DNA of 64,000 nt from Vreelandella aquamarina (GCF_020075495.1 NZ_JABYQT010000007.1:124001-188000), one strand, 5' to 3'. Shown: positions 18,212 to 27,851, numbered from the stretch's first letter. The notes: a model not told the origin generated them from the sequence alone. Translations and numbers: made by a program.

Positions 18212-19783
18212 ATGACGCTCAAGAAAACCCTACTGGCTTCACTCATTGGGGCAACCATCGCGGGCGGCGCCTTGCTGCCGCTGACGGCAAGTGCCGAAAC
18301 CCTGCGTATCGGCTACTCCGCCGACCCGGAAACCCTGGATATCCATGAGCAGCTTTCTGGCGGCATGCTGCGCTTCTCCCACCTGGCCTTTGATCCGCTG
18401 GTTCGCTGGACAAAGGATTTCGATTTCGAACCGCGCCTGGCCACCGAGTGGGAACAGACCGACGATACCCATATCCGCATGACGCTGCGCGAAGGCGTTA
18501 CCTTCCATTCCGGTAACCCGTTCACCGCCAAGGATGTCGTGTGGACCATCGAGCGTCTGCAGGAGAGCCCCGATTACAAAGCCATCTTCGAGCCGATTGC
18601 CAGTGCCGAAGCCATCGACGACTACACGGTAGAAATCACCACTACCGAGCCCTATCCGCTGATGCTGAACCTGGCCACCTACATCTTCCCGATGGACAGC
18701 GAGTTCTATACCGGCGAGACCGACAGCGGCAATGACAAGGCAGAAATCGTCAAGGCCGGCAACTCCTTTGCCTCGCGCAATGTTTCCGGCACCGGCCCTT
18801 TCCGCCTGACCGACCGCCGCCAGGGCGTGCGGGTCGATTTCGAGCGCTTTGAAGATTACTGGGACACCGAAACCGAAGGCAACGTTTCCAGCATCGTGCT
18901 GACCCCGATCTCTGAAAATGCGTCACGCGTGGCGGCCCTGCTGTCCGGCGGCGTCGATTTCATCGATGCCGTACCGCCCAACGACCTGGAGCGTATTCGC
19001 GAATCCGGTGATGTCGAGCTGATCGAAGTGCCCGGTACCCGCATTATCGGCTTCCAGTTGAACGAAGAGAAAGTCGAAGCGTTCCAGGACGTCCGCGTGC
19101 GTCAGGCCGTTGACCTTGCCATCAACCAGCAAGGCATTGCCGATCGTTTGATGCGTGGCTTTGCTACGCCGGCTGGCCAGTTCTCACCGGAAGGCTACTC
19201 CGGCCACAACCCGGACCTGGTGCCACGCTACGACCTCGAGCGGGCCCAGGAGCTGATGGCGGAAGCGGGCTATGAAGATGGCTTCACGGTCGACATGATC
19301 GCGCCCAACAACCGCTACGTTAACGATGCGCAGATCGCCCAGGCCGTTGCCAACATGCTGTCGCGCATCAACATCCGGGTGAACCTGCGCACCATGCCAC
19401 TGGCCCAGTACTGGCCGGAGTATGATACCCGTCAGTCGGATATCGCCATGCTCGGCTGGCATTCGGATACCGAAGATAGCGCCAATTTCTTCCAGTACCT
19501 GTCGTTTTGTATCGATGACGAAACCGGTGCCGGTCAATACAACTACGGCAACTACTGCAACGAAGAGATCGATGCGCTGGTGACCGAAGCCGATAGCGTG
19601 ACAGATCTCGAGCGGCGTAACGAGATGCTGCGCGAAGCTGAAGCCATGCTCTATGAAGATGTGGGTTTTGTCATGCTGCACTGGCAGAACCTGGCCTACG
19701 CCGCGGCTAACGGCGTTGATATCGAGCCGGTGGTCAATGCGATCGACTTCCCCTACCTGGGTGATCTCGTGATCAGCCGCTAA
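18212..19783 (+). CDS. Periplasmic peptide-binding protein (SBP_bac_5 family)
   Basis: Solute receptor of a dipeptide/oligopeptide ABC importer. The ATG at 18212 gives a clean Sec signal peptide (LASLIGATIAGGALLPLTASAE), followed by about 495 residues with the family layout: LRIGYSADPETLDIHEQ at the start, DVVWTIERL, GTGPFRL, and VRQAVDLAINQQGIADRLM. The last part, near LHWQNLAYAAANGVD, is typical for DppA/OppA. It is the first gene of a five-gene transporter set and is separated from the permease genes by a strong hairpin, which probably keeps its expression above theirs. Substrate is inferred from family and context only. Confidence 0.93.
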   Translation: MTLKKTLLASLIGATIAGGALLPLTASAETLRIGYSADPETLDIHEQLSGGMLRFSHLAFDPLVRWTKDFDFEPRLATEWEQTDDTHIRMTLREGVTFHSGNPFTAKDVVWTIERLQESPDYKAIFEPIASAEAIDDYTVEITTTEPYPLMLNLATYIFPMDSEFYTGETDSGNDKAEIVKAGNSFASRNVSGTGPFRLTDRRQGVRVDFERFEDYWDTETEGNVSSIVLTPISENASRVAALLSGGVDFIDAVPPNDLERIRESGDVELIEVPGTRIIGFQLNEEKVEAFQDVRVRQAVDLAINQQGIADRLMRGFATPAGQFSPEGYSGHNPDLVPRYDLERAQELMAEAGYEDGFTVDMIAPNNRYVNDAQIAQAVANMLSRINIRVNLRTMPLAQYWPEYDTRQSDIAMLGWHSDTEDSANFFQYLSFCIDDETGAGQYNYGNYCNEEIDALVTEADSVTDLERRNEMLREAEAMLYEDVGFVMLHWQNLAYAAANGVDIEPVVNAIDFPYLGDLVISR

Positions 19784-19820
19784 GTCTGCTGAACGCCCCT
19801 TTAAGCGCTAAAGCAAGGAT

Positions 19821-19852
19821 GCTTCGCTCTCCAGGCCACTGGAGAGCGAAGC
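19821..19852 (+). repeat. Perfect 14-bp intercistronic hairpin
   Basis: Arms at 19821-19834 and 19839-19852 are exact inverted complements around the loop GCCA. There is no T-run after it. Its place between the binding-protein gene and the first permease gene fits an mRNA 3'-end stabiliser or leaky terminator that lets the binding protein be made in excess, as known for other ABC importers such as malE-malF. The role is inferred. Confidence 0.8.
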
Positions 19853-19940
19853 ACTTGTCATGTCCAAAACAGCGGTAACGCGTGTAAAGAACTTACCGAT
19901 AGACCCTTTGTTAAACACTATTACATAGGTGGCGTACGCC

Positions 19941-20990
19941 ATGATTGCCTTTTTAATCAAGCGGCTGATGCACGCGGTATTGGTGATGTTCGTCATCAGC
20001 GTGCTGGCCTTCGCCATTCAGGACAACCTGGGTGACCCGATACAACAGATGGTGGGCCAGTCGGTCCCGGAAAGTGAGCGCGAAGCGCTTCGTGAACGCC
20101 TGGGATTGAACGACTCCTTTCTGGTGCAGTATGGTCGCTTTGCCAAGAACGCGGTCCAGGGCGATTTCGGGTACTCGTACTTCTATCGCGAACCCGCGCT
20201 CGGCGTGATTGCCCGCCACTTGCCAGCCACGCTCGAGCTGGTGTTCGCTGCCACGCTGATCATCGTGCTGCTGTCGGTACCCATTGGCGTCTACAGTGCG
20301 ATCAAGCCCCGCGCGGTTCTCTCACGCTTTTTCATGGGCGCGTCGATCATCGGCATTTCCATTCCGGTATTTCTGACCGCCATTGTGCTTATCCAGATAT
20401 TCTCCATCGGCATTACCGTCACCCTTTTTCCGGAAAGTACCGGCTGGGGCGCCTGGCTCAACGGCCTGCTTTCGACCCAGGGCAGCATGCCGTCGTTTGG
20501 GCGTGGCTATGACCTGGTCCATGTCGTCGGCCACTGGGACACCAACATGGCTTCCTGGGACGGGCTCAAGCATCTGGTCCTGCCGGCCATTTCACTTGCC
20601 TCGATCATGCTGCCACTATTCATCCGCCTGATTCGCGCGGAAATGATGGAAGTCCTGCAGTCAGAGTACGTCAAGTACGCCCGCGCCAAGGGGATCTCCA
20701 TGCGTCGCGTCTACTTCGTGCATGCGCTGAAGAACACCATGCTGCCGGTCATTACCGTGGGTGGTGTGCAGATCGGCACCATGGTGGCCTACACCATCCT
20801 GACCGAAACCGTGTTCCAGTGGCCGGGCATGGGCCTGATGTTCCTGGATGCGATCAACCGCGCTGATATCCCGTTGATCGTGGCCTACCTGATGATTGTC
20901 GGCGTCATTTTCGTGGTGACCAATACCATCGTGGATCTGGTCTACGGCTTCGTGAATCCCACTGTAAAACTGACTGGTAAGCCCGCATGA
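19941..20990 (+). CDS. Peptide ABC transporter permease (DppB/OppB type)
   Basis: Inner-membrane permease with six helices. It has the N-terminal IKRLMHAVLVMFVISVLAF, the FGYSYF segment of this family, and the EAA loop read as YVKYARAKGISMRRVYFVHALKNTMLPV. The GTG at 19929 could also start translation; I chose the ATG at 19941 because AGGTGG lies nine bases before it. It overlaps the next permease gene by 4 bases. Confidence 0.93.
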   Translation: MIAFLIKRLMHAVLVMFVISVLAFAIQDNLGDPIQQMVGQSVPESEREALRERLGLNDSFLVQYGRFAKNAVQGDFGYSYFYREPALGVIARHLPATLELVFAATLIIVLLSVPIGVYSAIKPRAVLSRFFMGASIIGISIPVFLTAIVLIQIFSIGITVTLFPESTGWGAWLNGLLSTQGSMPSFGRGYDLVHVVGHWDTNMASWDGLKHLVLPAISLASIMLPLFIRLIRAEMMEVLQSEYVKYARAKGISMRRVYFVHALKNTMLPVITVGGVQIGTMVAYTILTETVFQWPGMGLMFLDAINRADIPLIVAYLMIVGVIFVVTNTIVDLVYGFVNPTVKLTGKPA

Positions 20991-21928
20991 CGATGACAAC
21001 GAACAAGGCACCCAGCCGCCTGGATCGCTTTCGCGACTCCTTCGTGTGGTACAGCTTCAAGCGCGACCGTACCGCACAACTCTGTCTGGCCGTTTTTCTC
21101 TGCCTGGTAGTGGCCGCATTCTCGGCGCCCTTGCTGGCCCCGACCGACCCGTACGATCTTCGCCAGATTGATATCATGGCATCGGAACTGCCGCCTTTCT
21201 GGATTGATGGCGCCGATGAGCAGTACACACTGGGTACCGATGCCCAGGGGCGCGATCTGTGGTCGATCATTCTCTACGGCACACGGGTGTCGCTGCTGAT
21301 CGGCTTCGGCGCCGTCATCCTTCAGGCGCTGCTCGGCGTGACCTTTGGCTTGCTGGCGGGTTATCTCGGCGGGCGCGTGGATGCCTTCCTGATGCGCCTG
21401 GCGGATATTCAGCTTTCCTTCTCGACGCTGATGGTCGCCATCGTCGTCGGTGCCGTGGTCAAGGCAACCCTTGGCGGGGCGTTCTACAGCCAGTACGCCG
21501 TACTGATGCTGGTGCTGATCATCGGCCTGGCCGAGTGGCCGCAGTATGCGCGTACCGTGCGCGCCTCGGTACTTGCCGAAAGGGGCAAGGAGTACGTGGA
21601 CGCCGCGCGGGTCATGGGCCTGCGCAGCAAGCGCATCATGTTCCGCCATGTGCTGCCCAACACGCTTTCTCCCATTTTCGTCATCTCCACGGTGCAGATT
21701 GCCAACGCGATCATCTCCGAGGCGGCGCTTTCATTTCTGGGTCTGGGTATGCCGGAAACCCATCCGTCACTGGGCTCGTTGATCAAGGCAGGGTTTGACT
21801 ACATTCAGTCAGGCTCCTGGTGGATCACGCTGATCCCCGGTGCGGTACTGGTGGTGCTGGTGCTCTCAATCAATCTACTGGGCGACTGGCTGCGCGATGT
21901 CATGAACCCACGACTCTACAAAGGCTGA
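20987..21928 (+). CDS. Peptide ABC transporter permease (DppC/OppC type)
   Basis: Second permease of the importer, 313 residues. The N-terminal cytoplasmic segment and first helix are followed by LGTDAQGRDLWSIILYGTRVSL, the family hallmark, and the EAA loop YVDAARVMGLRSKRIMFRHVLPNTLSPI. The C-terminus LLGDWLRDVMNPR is typical of DppC. It pairs with the upstream permease to form the pore and is followed after 7 bases by the first ATPase gene. Confidence 0.94.
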   Translation: MTMTTNKAPSRLDRFRDSFVWYSFKRDRTAQLCLAVFLCLVVAAFSAPLLAPTDPYDLRQIDIMASELPPFWIDGADEQYTLGTDAQGRDLWSIILYGTRVSLLIGFGAVILQALLGVTFGLLAGYLGGRVDAFLMRLADIQLSFSTLMVAIVVGAVVKATLGGAFYSQYAVLMLVLIIGLAEWPQYARTVRASVLAERGKEYVDAARVMGLRSKRIMFRHVLPNTLSPIFVISTVQIANAIISEAALSFLGLGMPETHPSLGSLIKAGFDYIQSGSWWITLIPGAVLVVLVLSINLLGDWLRDVMNPRLYKG

Positions 21929-21935
21929 GGACATC

Positions 21936-22952
21936 ATGGCATTACTCGAAGTTTCCCAGTTGGATGTACGCTTTGCCCTGCGCCAGGGTGAGGTCAAGGC
22001 GATACGTGATGTCAGTTTTACGCTAGAGCGTGGCGAGCGCCTGGGGATCGTTGGCGAGTCCGGTGCGGGTAAATCCGTTGCGGCCTTCTCGCTTTTGAAC
22101 CTGATTTCCAAGCCCGGCTTCATTGCCGGCGGCAGCATCCGTTTTGAAGGGCAGACGCTGAACACCATGTCGGAGCGCGGTCTGCGCAAGATTCGCGGCA
22201 ACCGCATTTCGATGATCTTTCAAGATCCGATGATGACCCTGAATCCGGTGCTCTCCATCGGTGAGCAGATGGTCGAGTGTTTGAAAGCCCATCGGCGCAT
22301 TTCCTCGCGGGAGGCGCGCGCCATTGCTCTGGACAAGCTGCGCCAGGTACAGATTCCCTCGCCGGAAAAGCGGCTGGACCAGTACCCCCACGAGCTGTCC
22401 GGCGGGATGCGCCAGCGCATCATCATCGCCATCGCCCTGCTCCTCGACCCGGATATCATCATCGCCGATGAGCCGACCACCGCACTGGATGTCACCATCC
22501 AGGCGGAAATCATGGCGCTGCTGCTGGACCTGTGTGAGCAGCACAACGTCGGTTTGATCCTGATTACCCACGACCTTGGCGTGGTAAGCCAGGTGACCCA
22601 GCGCATGCTGGTCATGTACGCCGGCCGGGTAATCGAGCAAGGCCCCACGCGGGAGATCATCAACGACCCGCAGCACCCTTACACCCAAGGGCTGATCAAC
22701 GCCCTGCCCCAGATGGCCACACCGGGCGAGAAGCTCAACCAGATTCGCGGCAGTATGCCATCGCTTTCCAACCTGCCAAGCGGCTGCGCCTTCCATCCGC
22801 GCTGTGACTTCATCAAGCGTGCCGATGGACAGACGCGCCCGGCCTGCGTCGAGCAGGTGCCCGGTTTCGTCCAGACCGGCAATTGTCAGGTAGCCTGCCA
22901 CATGGTGGCGGAGCTGCTGGAAGATCGTCGCCTGAAGGAGGAAGGCCAATGA
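21936..22952 (+). CDS. Peptide ABC transporter ATPase (DppD/OppD type)
   Basis: Energy-coupling ATPase. Walker A is GESGAGKSVAAF, the signature is ELSGGMRQRI, Walker B is IIIADEPTTALD and the H-loop is LILITHDLGVVSQ. The C-terminal oligopeptide-transporter extension includes a Cys-containing segment (GCAFHPRCDFIKRADGQTRPAC) that in homologues holds an iron-sulfur cluster or metal. It overlaps the next ATPase gene in an ATGA arrangement. Confidence 0.95.
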   Translation: MALLEVSQLDVRFALRQGEVKAIRDVSFTLERGERLGIVGESGAGKSVAAFSLLNLISKPGFIAGGSIRFEGQTLNTMSERGLRKIRGNRISMIFQDPMMTLNPVLSIGEQMVECLKAHRRISSREARAIALDKLRQVQIPSPEKRLDQYPHELSGGMRQRIIIAIALLLDPDIIIADEPTTALDVTIQAEIMALLLDLCEQHNVGLILITHDLGVVSQVTQRMLVMYAGRVIEQGPTREIINDPQHPYTQGLINALPQMATPGEKLNQIRGSMPSLSNLPSGCAFHPRCDFIKRADGQTRPACVEQVPGFVQTGNCQVACHMVAELLEDRRLKEEGQ

Positions 22953-24016
22953 GTACCCAGGCAAGTGCGGCAGCCGTGAACCATATTCCCGCTGACAACA
23001 TCGAAACCGCCGCCCCGCTGCTGCAGATCCGCGGCTTGAAAAAGCGCTTCTCGCTCTCCGGCGACTTCCTCGAGCAGCTGCGCTTCAAGGGCGGCAAGCT
23101 GGTGCGCCACCAGGAGCACGTGCATGCCATCAACGGCGTGAACCTGGATATCAGCCGCGGCGAAGCGCTGTGCGTGGTGGGCGAATCCGGCTGCGGCAAG
23201 TCCACCGTGGCACGCACGGTCATGGGGCTATTGAGCCCCTCCGAAGGCGAGATCCACTACGACGGCCAGCGGATCGACAACTTGAACTCACGCCAGCTGC
23301 TGCCCTATCGCAAGCGCATGCAGATGATCTTCCAGAACCCCTACGCGTCATTGAACCCGCGCATGACCATTCAGCAGACCCTGGAAGAGCCGCTGCGCCT
23401 GCATCACCCCAAGTGGAACCGCCAGCAGATCGCCGACAAGGTCGAAGAAGTGATGCGTTCGGTAGGTATCGACCCGGACTGGGGCAAGCGCTTTGGCCAT
23501 GAGTTTTCCGGCGGCCAGCGCCAGCGCATCGCCATTGCCAGGGCCCTTGCCGTGGACCCGGAGTTCATCGTGGCCGATGAGCCCATCTCGGCGCTCGATG
23601 TATCTATCCAGGCGCAGGTGCTCAATCTGCTCATGGAGGCACAACACGAGCGTCATCTCACTTACCTGTTCATTACCCACGATTTAGCCGTCGTGGAACA
23701 TTTCGGCACGCGAGTTGCCGTCATGTATCTGGGCACGGTATGCGAAATAGCCACCACTGCCACCCTGTTTGCCAAACCGCGCCACCCCTATACCCAGGCG
23801 CTGCTCTCTTCCATCCCCCGTCTGGAAGATGACCGCCCGCAGCATATTCGCCTGGAAGGCGAAGTACCGACCCCGGTGCATCTGCCCAGCGGCTGCGTGT
23901 TCCATGGCCGTTGCCCCTATGCCAATGCGCGCTGCCGTCAGGAGATCCCGCAGCTGCAATTGCACAATGACGGCACTCGCGTTGCGTGCCACGCTGTTGA
24001 AGAAGGCCGCTTATGA
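22949..24016 (+). CDS. Peptide ABC transporter ATPase (DppF/OppF type)
   Basis: Second ATPase subunit. Walker A is GESGCGKSTVART, the signature is EFSGGQRQRI, Walker B is EFIVADEPISALD and the H-loop is FITHDLAVVEH. The C-terminal Cys motif (GCVFHGRCPYANARC) is also present. The start is the ATG at 22949, preceded by GGAGGAAGG; the reading frame extends to 22883 inside the upstream gene but lacks a better start. Confidence 0.94.
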   Translation: MSTQASAAAVNHIPADNIETAAPLLQIRGLKKRFSLSGDFLEQLRFKGGKLVRHQEHVHAINGVNLDISRGEALCVVGESGCGKSTVARTVMGLLSPSEGEIHYDGQRIDNLNSRQLLPYRKRMQMIFQNPYASLNPRMTIQQTLEEPLRLHHPKWNRQQIADKVEEVMRSVGIDPDWGKRFGHEFSGGQRQRIAIARALAVDPEFIVADEPISALDVSIQAQVLNLLMEAQHERHLTYLFITHDLAVVEHFGTRVAVMYLGTVCEIATTATLFAKPRHPYTQALLSSIPRLEDDRPQHIRLEGEVPTPVHLPSGCVFHGRCPYANARCRQEIPQLQLHNDGTRVACHAVEEGRL

Positions 24017-24065
24017 AACGCGGCACTTCATGTGCGAGGCAAGCCACATCACTGCGAGGTAAGGC

Positions 24066-24974
24066 ATGGAAATCCGCTGGCTAGAAGACTTCATTGCCCT
24101 GGCCAGAACCCGGCACTTTTCACGCGCGGCAGAGGATCAACACGTTACCCAGCCTACCTTTTCCCGGCGCATCAAGCTGCTGGAAGAGGAGATGGGAGTG
24201 ACGTTGATCAACCGCCAGACGCTTCCACTCTCATTGACTCCGGCCGGCGAGGAGTTTCTGACCCTGTGCGAGCAGGTCACCGACCGGGTGCGCCTGACCC
24301 GCGAGCGGTTGCGTGAAATCAGTGCCGGCCAGCAGCGGCGTATCATGGTCGCCGCACCGCAAAGCCTGCTGGCCCACTTCCTGCCCGAGTGGCTGGCCTC
24401 CTCGGGTTGGGAAAATCGGGTACAGCCTTACTTGCGCGCCACCGGCTGGATCGCTCACGATTACTTCCAGGCCCTGGCGCGCGCCGAGTGCGACCTGGCC
24501 ATCTGCTACTGGCCCGAGGGACGCTGCGACCTGGATATCGATACCAGCGCCTGCCACCACCGGGTAATCGGTCATGAACGACTGATCCCCGTAACCGGGG
24601 TAAGTGCCCAGGGAGAGCCCCACGCCCTACTGCCTGGCACACGCCAGCAGCCCACGCCCTGGCTTGCCTACCCCAAGCGCGGCCTGCTGGGCTCGGCCAT
24701 CAAGGCGCACCTGGCCAGACTTCCGCAAGGCACGCACTTGATTGCGCAAAGCGAGAACCTCTACGCCGCCGGCATCAAGGAGCTTTTGCTGCTGGGCTAT
24801 GGCATGAGCTGGCTGCCCGAGCGCTGCGTTTCAGCGGAACTGGCCGAAGGCACGCTGGTTAGAGCCGGCGACAGCCGCTGGGACGTGCCCATGGAGCTTC
24901 GCCTTTACCGCTCTCAAAAACATCACGCCGAACTAGAAAGGCTCTGGAACGAGCTGCCCGCACTGCGTTCTTGA
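24066..24974 (+). CDS. LysR-family transcriptional regulator
   Basis: A 302-residue LysR regulator with an N-terminal winged helix-turn-helix (LEDFIALARTRHFSRAAEDQ, then VTQPTFSRRIKLLEEEMG) and a C-terminal effector-binding domain (from about 90). It lies on the same strand between the transporter genes and a Xaa-Pro peptidase gene, so it probably controls peptide uptake or use. LysR regulators are often divergent from their targets; here it is co-directional and may be self-regulated. The inducer is unknown. Confidence 0.92.
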   Translation: MEIRWLEDFIALARTRHFSRAAEDQHVTQPTFSRRIKLLEEEMGVTLINRQTLPLSLTPAGEEFLTLCEQVTDRVRLTRERLREISAGQQRRIMVAAPQSLLAHFLPEWLASSGWENRVQPYLRATGWIAHDYFQALARAECDLAICYWPEGRCDLDIDTSACHHRVIGHERLIPVTGVSAQGEPHALLPGTRQQPTPWLAYPKRGLLGSAIKAHLARLPQGTHLIAQSENLYAAGIKELLLLGYGMSWLPERCVSAELAEGTLVRAGDSRWDVPMELRLYRSQKHHAELERLWNELPALRS

Positions 24975-24998
24975 AAATACGTTTAACAGGACCTTCCC

Positions 24999-26300
24999 AT
25001 GTCAGAGACACTCTTTGCCCTGCAGCTTGCACACTTGAAGCGCCTCGACCGCGCCTATACCGACGTTCTCGAGCGTCTTGGCCTTGAAAGCGTGGCGATC
25101 TACAGCGGCCACAGCGACAATTTCTTTGCCGACGACCACGCCCCGGCGTTTCAGGCCTACGGCCACTTCATGCACTGGGTGGGCCTTGCTGACGCCGAGC
25201 ACAGCTGGGTGGTGATCGAGCCTGGCCAGAAACCCCGGCTCTTGCTCTACGCCCCCAGCGATTTCTGGCACCTGACCACGACCCTGCCCCAAGAGCCCTG
25301 GGTCGAAGCCTTCGACATCACACTCTGCCAGGTGCCCACCGCGCCGACGCTTTCCAGAAACGCCGCGGTGATCGGCGATCTTTCAAGACTTGGTGAAACG
25401 CAGCGCCAAACGCTTGGCAGCGCCGCACTCGCCCCCGAAGCGCTGATCACCGCGCTTGACGAGCTCCGCGTGACCAAGAGCGACTACGAACTCGCCTGTC
25501 TGCGCGAGGCCAACCGGCTGGCCAAGGCGGGCCACCAGGCGGCCAAGGCGTCGTTCATCGGCGTCGGCGCCGAGCTCGACATTCAGCTTGCGTATCTCGG
25601 CGCCAGCCGCCAGCGCGAATCAAGGGTGCCCTACCAGAACATCATCGGCTTGAACGGCCACGCCGGCGTGTTGCACTACCAGCACTACGACCTGACGCCG
25701 CCGAAGCAGCGCTACAGCCTGCTGGTGGATGCGGGCCACCGCTTTCGCGGCTACTGCGCCGACATCACCCGCACCCACGTCGGCCCGGATGCGCCGGAAA
25801 TTTTCGCCGCGCTGGTGGTCGCCCTTCACGGGTTGAAAAACGAGCTGGTGCAGTGTATCGGCCCCGGCGTGGAGTTTACGGCGCTGCACGAGACGATGCA
25901 CCGGCGCCTGGCGGACATTCTGGTGAGCTTTGACCTTTACCAGGACAGCGCCGAAAGCGCGCTCGAACTCGGCGTCACCCGCGCCTTCTGCCCGCACGGC
26001 CTGGGGCATTTGCTGGGGCTTCAGGTCCACGACGTGGCGGGGCTCAAGACCGAAGAGGGCGTACCGCGGCCCGCCCCGAAGGAGCACCCGGCGCTTCGTC
26101 TGACGCGCACGCTCAAGCCCGGCATGGTGGTGACCATCGAACCCGGCCTCTACTTCATTCCCATGCTGCTCGCCCCGCTCAAGGAGCAGAGCCGCGCCGT
26201 CAACTGGCCGCTGGTGGATTCCCTGATCAACTGCGGCGGTATCCGCATCGAGGACAACGTGGTGGTCACCGAGTCCGGCTTCGAGAACCTGACGCCCTGA
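24999..26300 (+). CDS. pepQ: Xaa-Pro dipeptidase
   Basis: Metallopeptidase that cleaves dipeptides with C-terminal proline. The pita-bread domain has the metal ligands in LLVDAGHRFRGYCADITRTH (two Asp), FCPHGLGHLLGLQVHD (His), TIEPGLYF (Glu) and RIEDNVVVTESG (Glu). The N-terminal creatinase-like domain covers about 1-160. The 433-residue length fits bacterial PepQ. It follows the LysR gene by 24 bases, so imported peptides may be processed by it. Confidence 0.95.
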   Translation: MSETLFALQLAHLKRLDRAYTDVLERLGLESVAIYSGHSDNFFADDHAPAFQAYGHFMHWVGLADAEHSWVVIEPGQKPRLLLYAPSDFWHLTTTLPQEPWVEAFDITLCQVPTAPTLSRNAAVIGDLSRLGETQRQTLGSAALAPEALITALDELRVTKSDYELACLREANRLAKAGHQAAKASFIGVGAELDIQLAYLGASRQRESRVPYQNIIGLNGHAGVLHYQHYDLTPPKQRYSLLVDAGHRFRGYCADITRTHVGPDAPEIFAALVVALHGLKNELVQCIGPGVEFTALHETMHRRLADILVSFDLYQDSAESALELGVTRAFCPHGLGHLLGLQVHDVAGLKTEEGVPRPAPKEHPALRLTRTLKPGMVVTIEPGLYFIPMLLAPLKEQSRAVNWPLVDSLINCGGIRIEDNVVVTESGFENLTP

Positions 26301-26348
26301 TGCTCGCCGGCTCGAACGCGCGCCGCTGGCAACGTCGGTTCTGATCGA

Positions 26349-27125
26349 TCAGAGCCCAAAAAGCCTTCGGGTATTGTCGCGAATGGTGCTGGCAATCTCC
26401 TCCGGCGGCTCGTCGCGAATTTCGCACAGGCTTTCGAAGGCGTGGCGGATACGCTCGGGGCGATTGGGCTCGCCCTGGAACCCCTGCACCGGCATGTCCG
26501 GCGAGTCGGTTTCGAGCAGAAGCGCCGAGAGCGGCAGGCGCGAAAGCGTCCGGCGGGTCTTGGTGGCCCGCTCGTAGGTGATCGTGCCGCCTACGCCGAT
26601 GTAATACCCTGCCTCGATGAACGCCCGCGCCTGCTGCTCGCTGCCGGCGAAGCCGTGTACCACCCCGGCTCTGGGCAGCTCGATTCGTCTCAAGTGCATG
26701 GCAAGCTTGTCGTGGGCGCGCCGGGAGTGGAGGATCACCGGCAGCTCGAACGTGCGCGCCAGGCGCAGCTGCGCATCGAGCAGCGCTTGCTGGCGTTCGA
26801 ACTGCGGGTCGTCGATGTAGAGATCCAGCCCGATCTCCCCGATCGCCACCAGCTTTTCAGGTTTTTGCTCGAGCCACGCCTCGAGTCGGTCGAGATGCGC
26901 CTCTTCGAAATCATTGATCGCCATCGGGTGAATGCCGAGCGCGGCGTAGACCGGTTCATATCGCTCGGCCAGCGCCATCACCCCGTCGAAGCGCTCGGCA
27001 GTTACACCCACCGCGATGATCTTTTCGACCCCGGCCTCGCCCGCCTTTGCCAGACTTTGCGTCTCGGTCCCCACGAAGGGAGGAAAATCGAAGTGACAAT
27101 GGGTATCAACGAAAGATGTCGACAC
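26349..27125 (-). CDS. TatD-family metal-dependent hydrolase (YjjV-like)
   Basis: A TIM-barrel hydrolase of the TatD DNase family. Metal ligands are visible: DTHCHFDF, GEIGLDLY, LPVILHSRRAHDKL, VVHGFAGS and LLETDSPDMP. The relation is closer to YjjV than TatD by the HSRRAH and GFQGEPNRPE segments, which is an inference. The start is a GTG with AAGGAG about 7 bases upstream. It is convergent with the pepQ gene. Confidence 0.9.
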   Translation of the reverse strand: MSTSFVDTHCHFDFPPFVGTETQSLAKAGEAGVEKIIAVGVTAERFDGVMALAERYEPVYAALGIHPMAINDFEEAHLDRLEAWLEQKPEKLVAIGEIGLDLYIDDPQFERQQALLDAQLRLARTFELPVILHSRRAHDKLAMHLRRIELPRAGVVHGFAGSEQQARAFIEAGYYIGVGGTITYERATKTRRTLSRLPLSALLLETDSPDMPVQGFQGEPNRPERIRHAFESLCEIRDEPPEEIASTIRDNTRRLFGL

Positions 27126-27181
27126 GTGGCTACTCCTTTACCGTTTGGGATCGCTTGAGAGTGGGTAAATCGAGCATACAC

Positions 27182-27209
27182 AAAAACGCCCGGCGAATGC
27201 CGAGCGTTT
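27182..27209 (-). terminator. Terminator downstream of ompW
   Basis: On the minus strand a hairpin with arms AAACGC-CGGC and GCCG-GCGTTT (one unpaired base in each arm, loop of four) is followed by a run of five T. It lies 27 bases after the ompW stop, so it ends that transcript. Confidence 0.85.
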
Positions 27210-27236
27210 CGATATGACTAACATCGATCAGAGTCG

Positions 27237-27851
27237 TTAGAAGCGGAAAGTGACACCGCCACCGATCGTCAGCGGATCCATGTCCACCTTGCCAACGGTG
27301 TCGCCACCGGTGCGGATATCGGAGCTTACATCCGCGTAGCTTGCAAAGCTGTTCAGCGAAACATTGTCGGTAACTGCCAGATCGACACCGACCTGACCAA
27401 TGGCACCGTAGCTTGATTTGACGTTCACGTCGCTCGGTTCACCAGAGAAACGTGTGTAGTTGACGCCAGCGCCTACATAGGGCTGAACGCGAGAATCAAA
27501 GCCACCCAGAGGGTAGTAGTTGACCATTAGGTTGACTGGCATGCGATCAATGGTGCCGATATCACCTGCTGCGCCGGTATTCAAGCGATGCTCGAACTTC
27601 TCGGAGCTGTTGAGCTCGAGACCGACATTCGGGGTAAACAAGTACCCTGCGCCAAAGGTAAAGCCGCTTTCATTTTGAACATTGAGCGAATCGCCCGCTA
27701 CGTTACCGTTTCCAGAACCGGTATCCGTCTTGGCGAAACCACCGCGAACAAAGATATCACCGGCTTCATTCTGGCTGGCGAGTGCCGCTTGGCTAGCCAT
27801 CAGGACGCTGGCGGAGATGACAGCAGCAGAAATATATTTGATTTTGCTCAT
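27237..27851 (-). CDS. ompW: Outer-membrane protein OmpW
   Basis: Eight-stranded beta-barrel porin of 204 residues. A signal peptide ends near SQAALA, followed by AGDIFVRGGFAK. The family pattern includes FGAGYLFTPNVGLEL, the conserved HRL...GDIGTIDRMPVNLMVNYYP region, and QPYVGAGVNYTRF. The C-terminal residue is Phe after VTFR, the signal for barrel insertion. I chose the ATG at 27851 because AAAGGA lies 8 bases upstream; the ATG at 27860 overlaps that site. Expression may respond to stress, as in other OmpW, but no operator was recognised. Confidence 0.92.
   Translation of the reverse strand: MSKIKYISAAVISASVLMASQAALASQNEAGDIFVRGGFAKTDTGSGNGNVAGDSLNVQNESGFTFGAGYLFTPNVGLELNSSEKFEHRLNTGAAGDIGTIDRMPVNLMVNYYPLGGFDSRVQPYVGAGVNYTRFSGEPSDVNVKSSYGAIGQVGVDLAVTDNVSLNSFASYADVSSDIRTGGDTVGKVDMDPLTIGGGVTFRF

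Noticed and set aside
20942-21649. Minus-strand frame of 235 codons opposite the second permease gene
   Set aside because: Antisense to a permease with all family motifs; the translation has no recognisable fold.
22023-22964. Long minus-strand frame of 313 codons opposite the ATPase gene
   Set aside because: It is the shadow of a GC-rich ABC ATPase gene with clear Walker motifs on the other strand; its translation lacks domain features and is rich in His, Gln and Arg.
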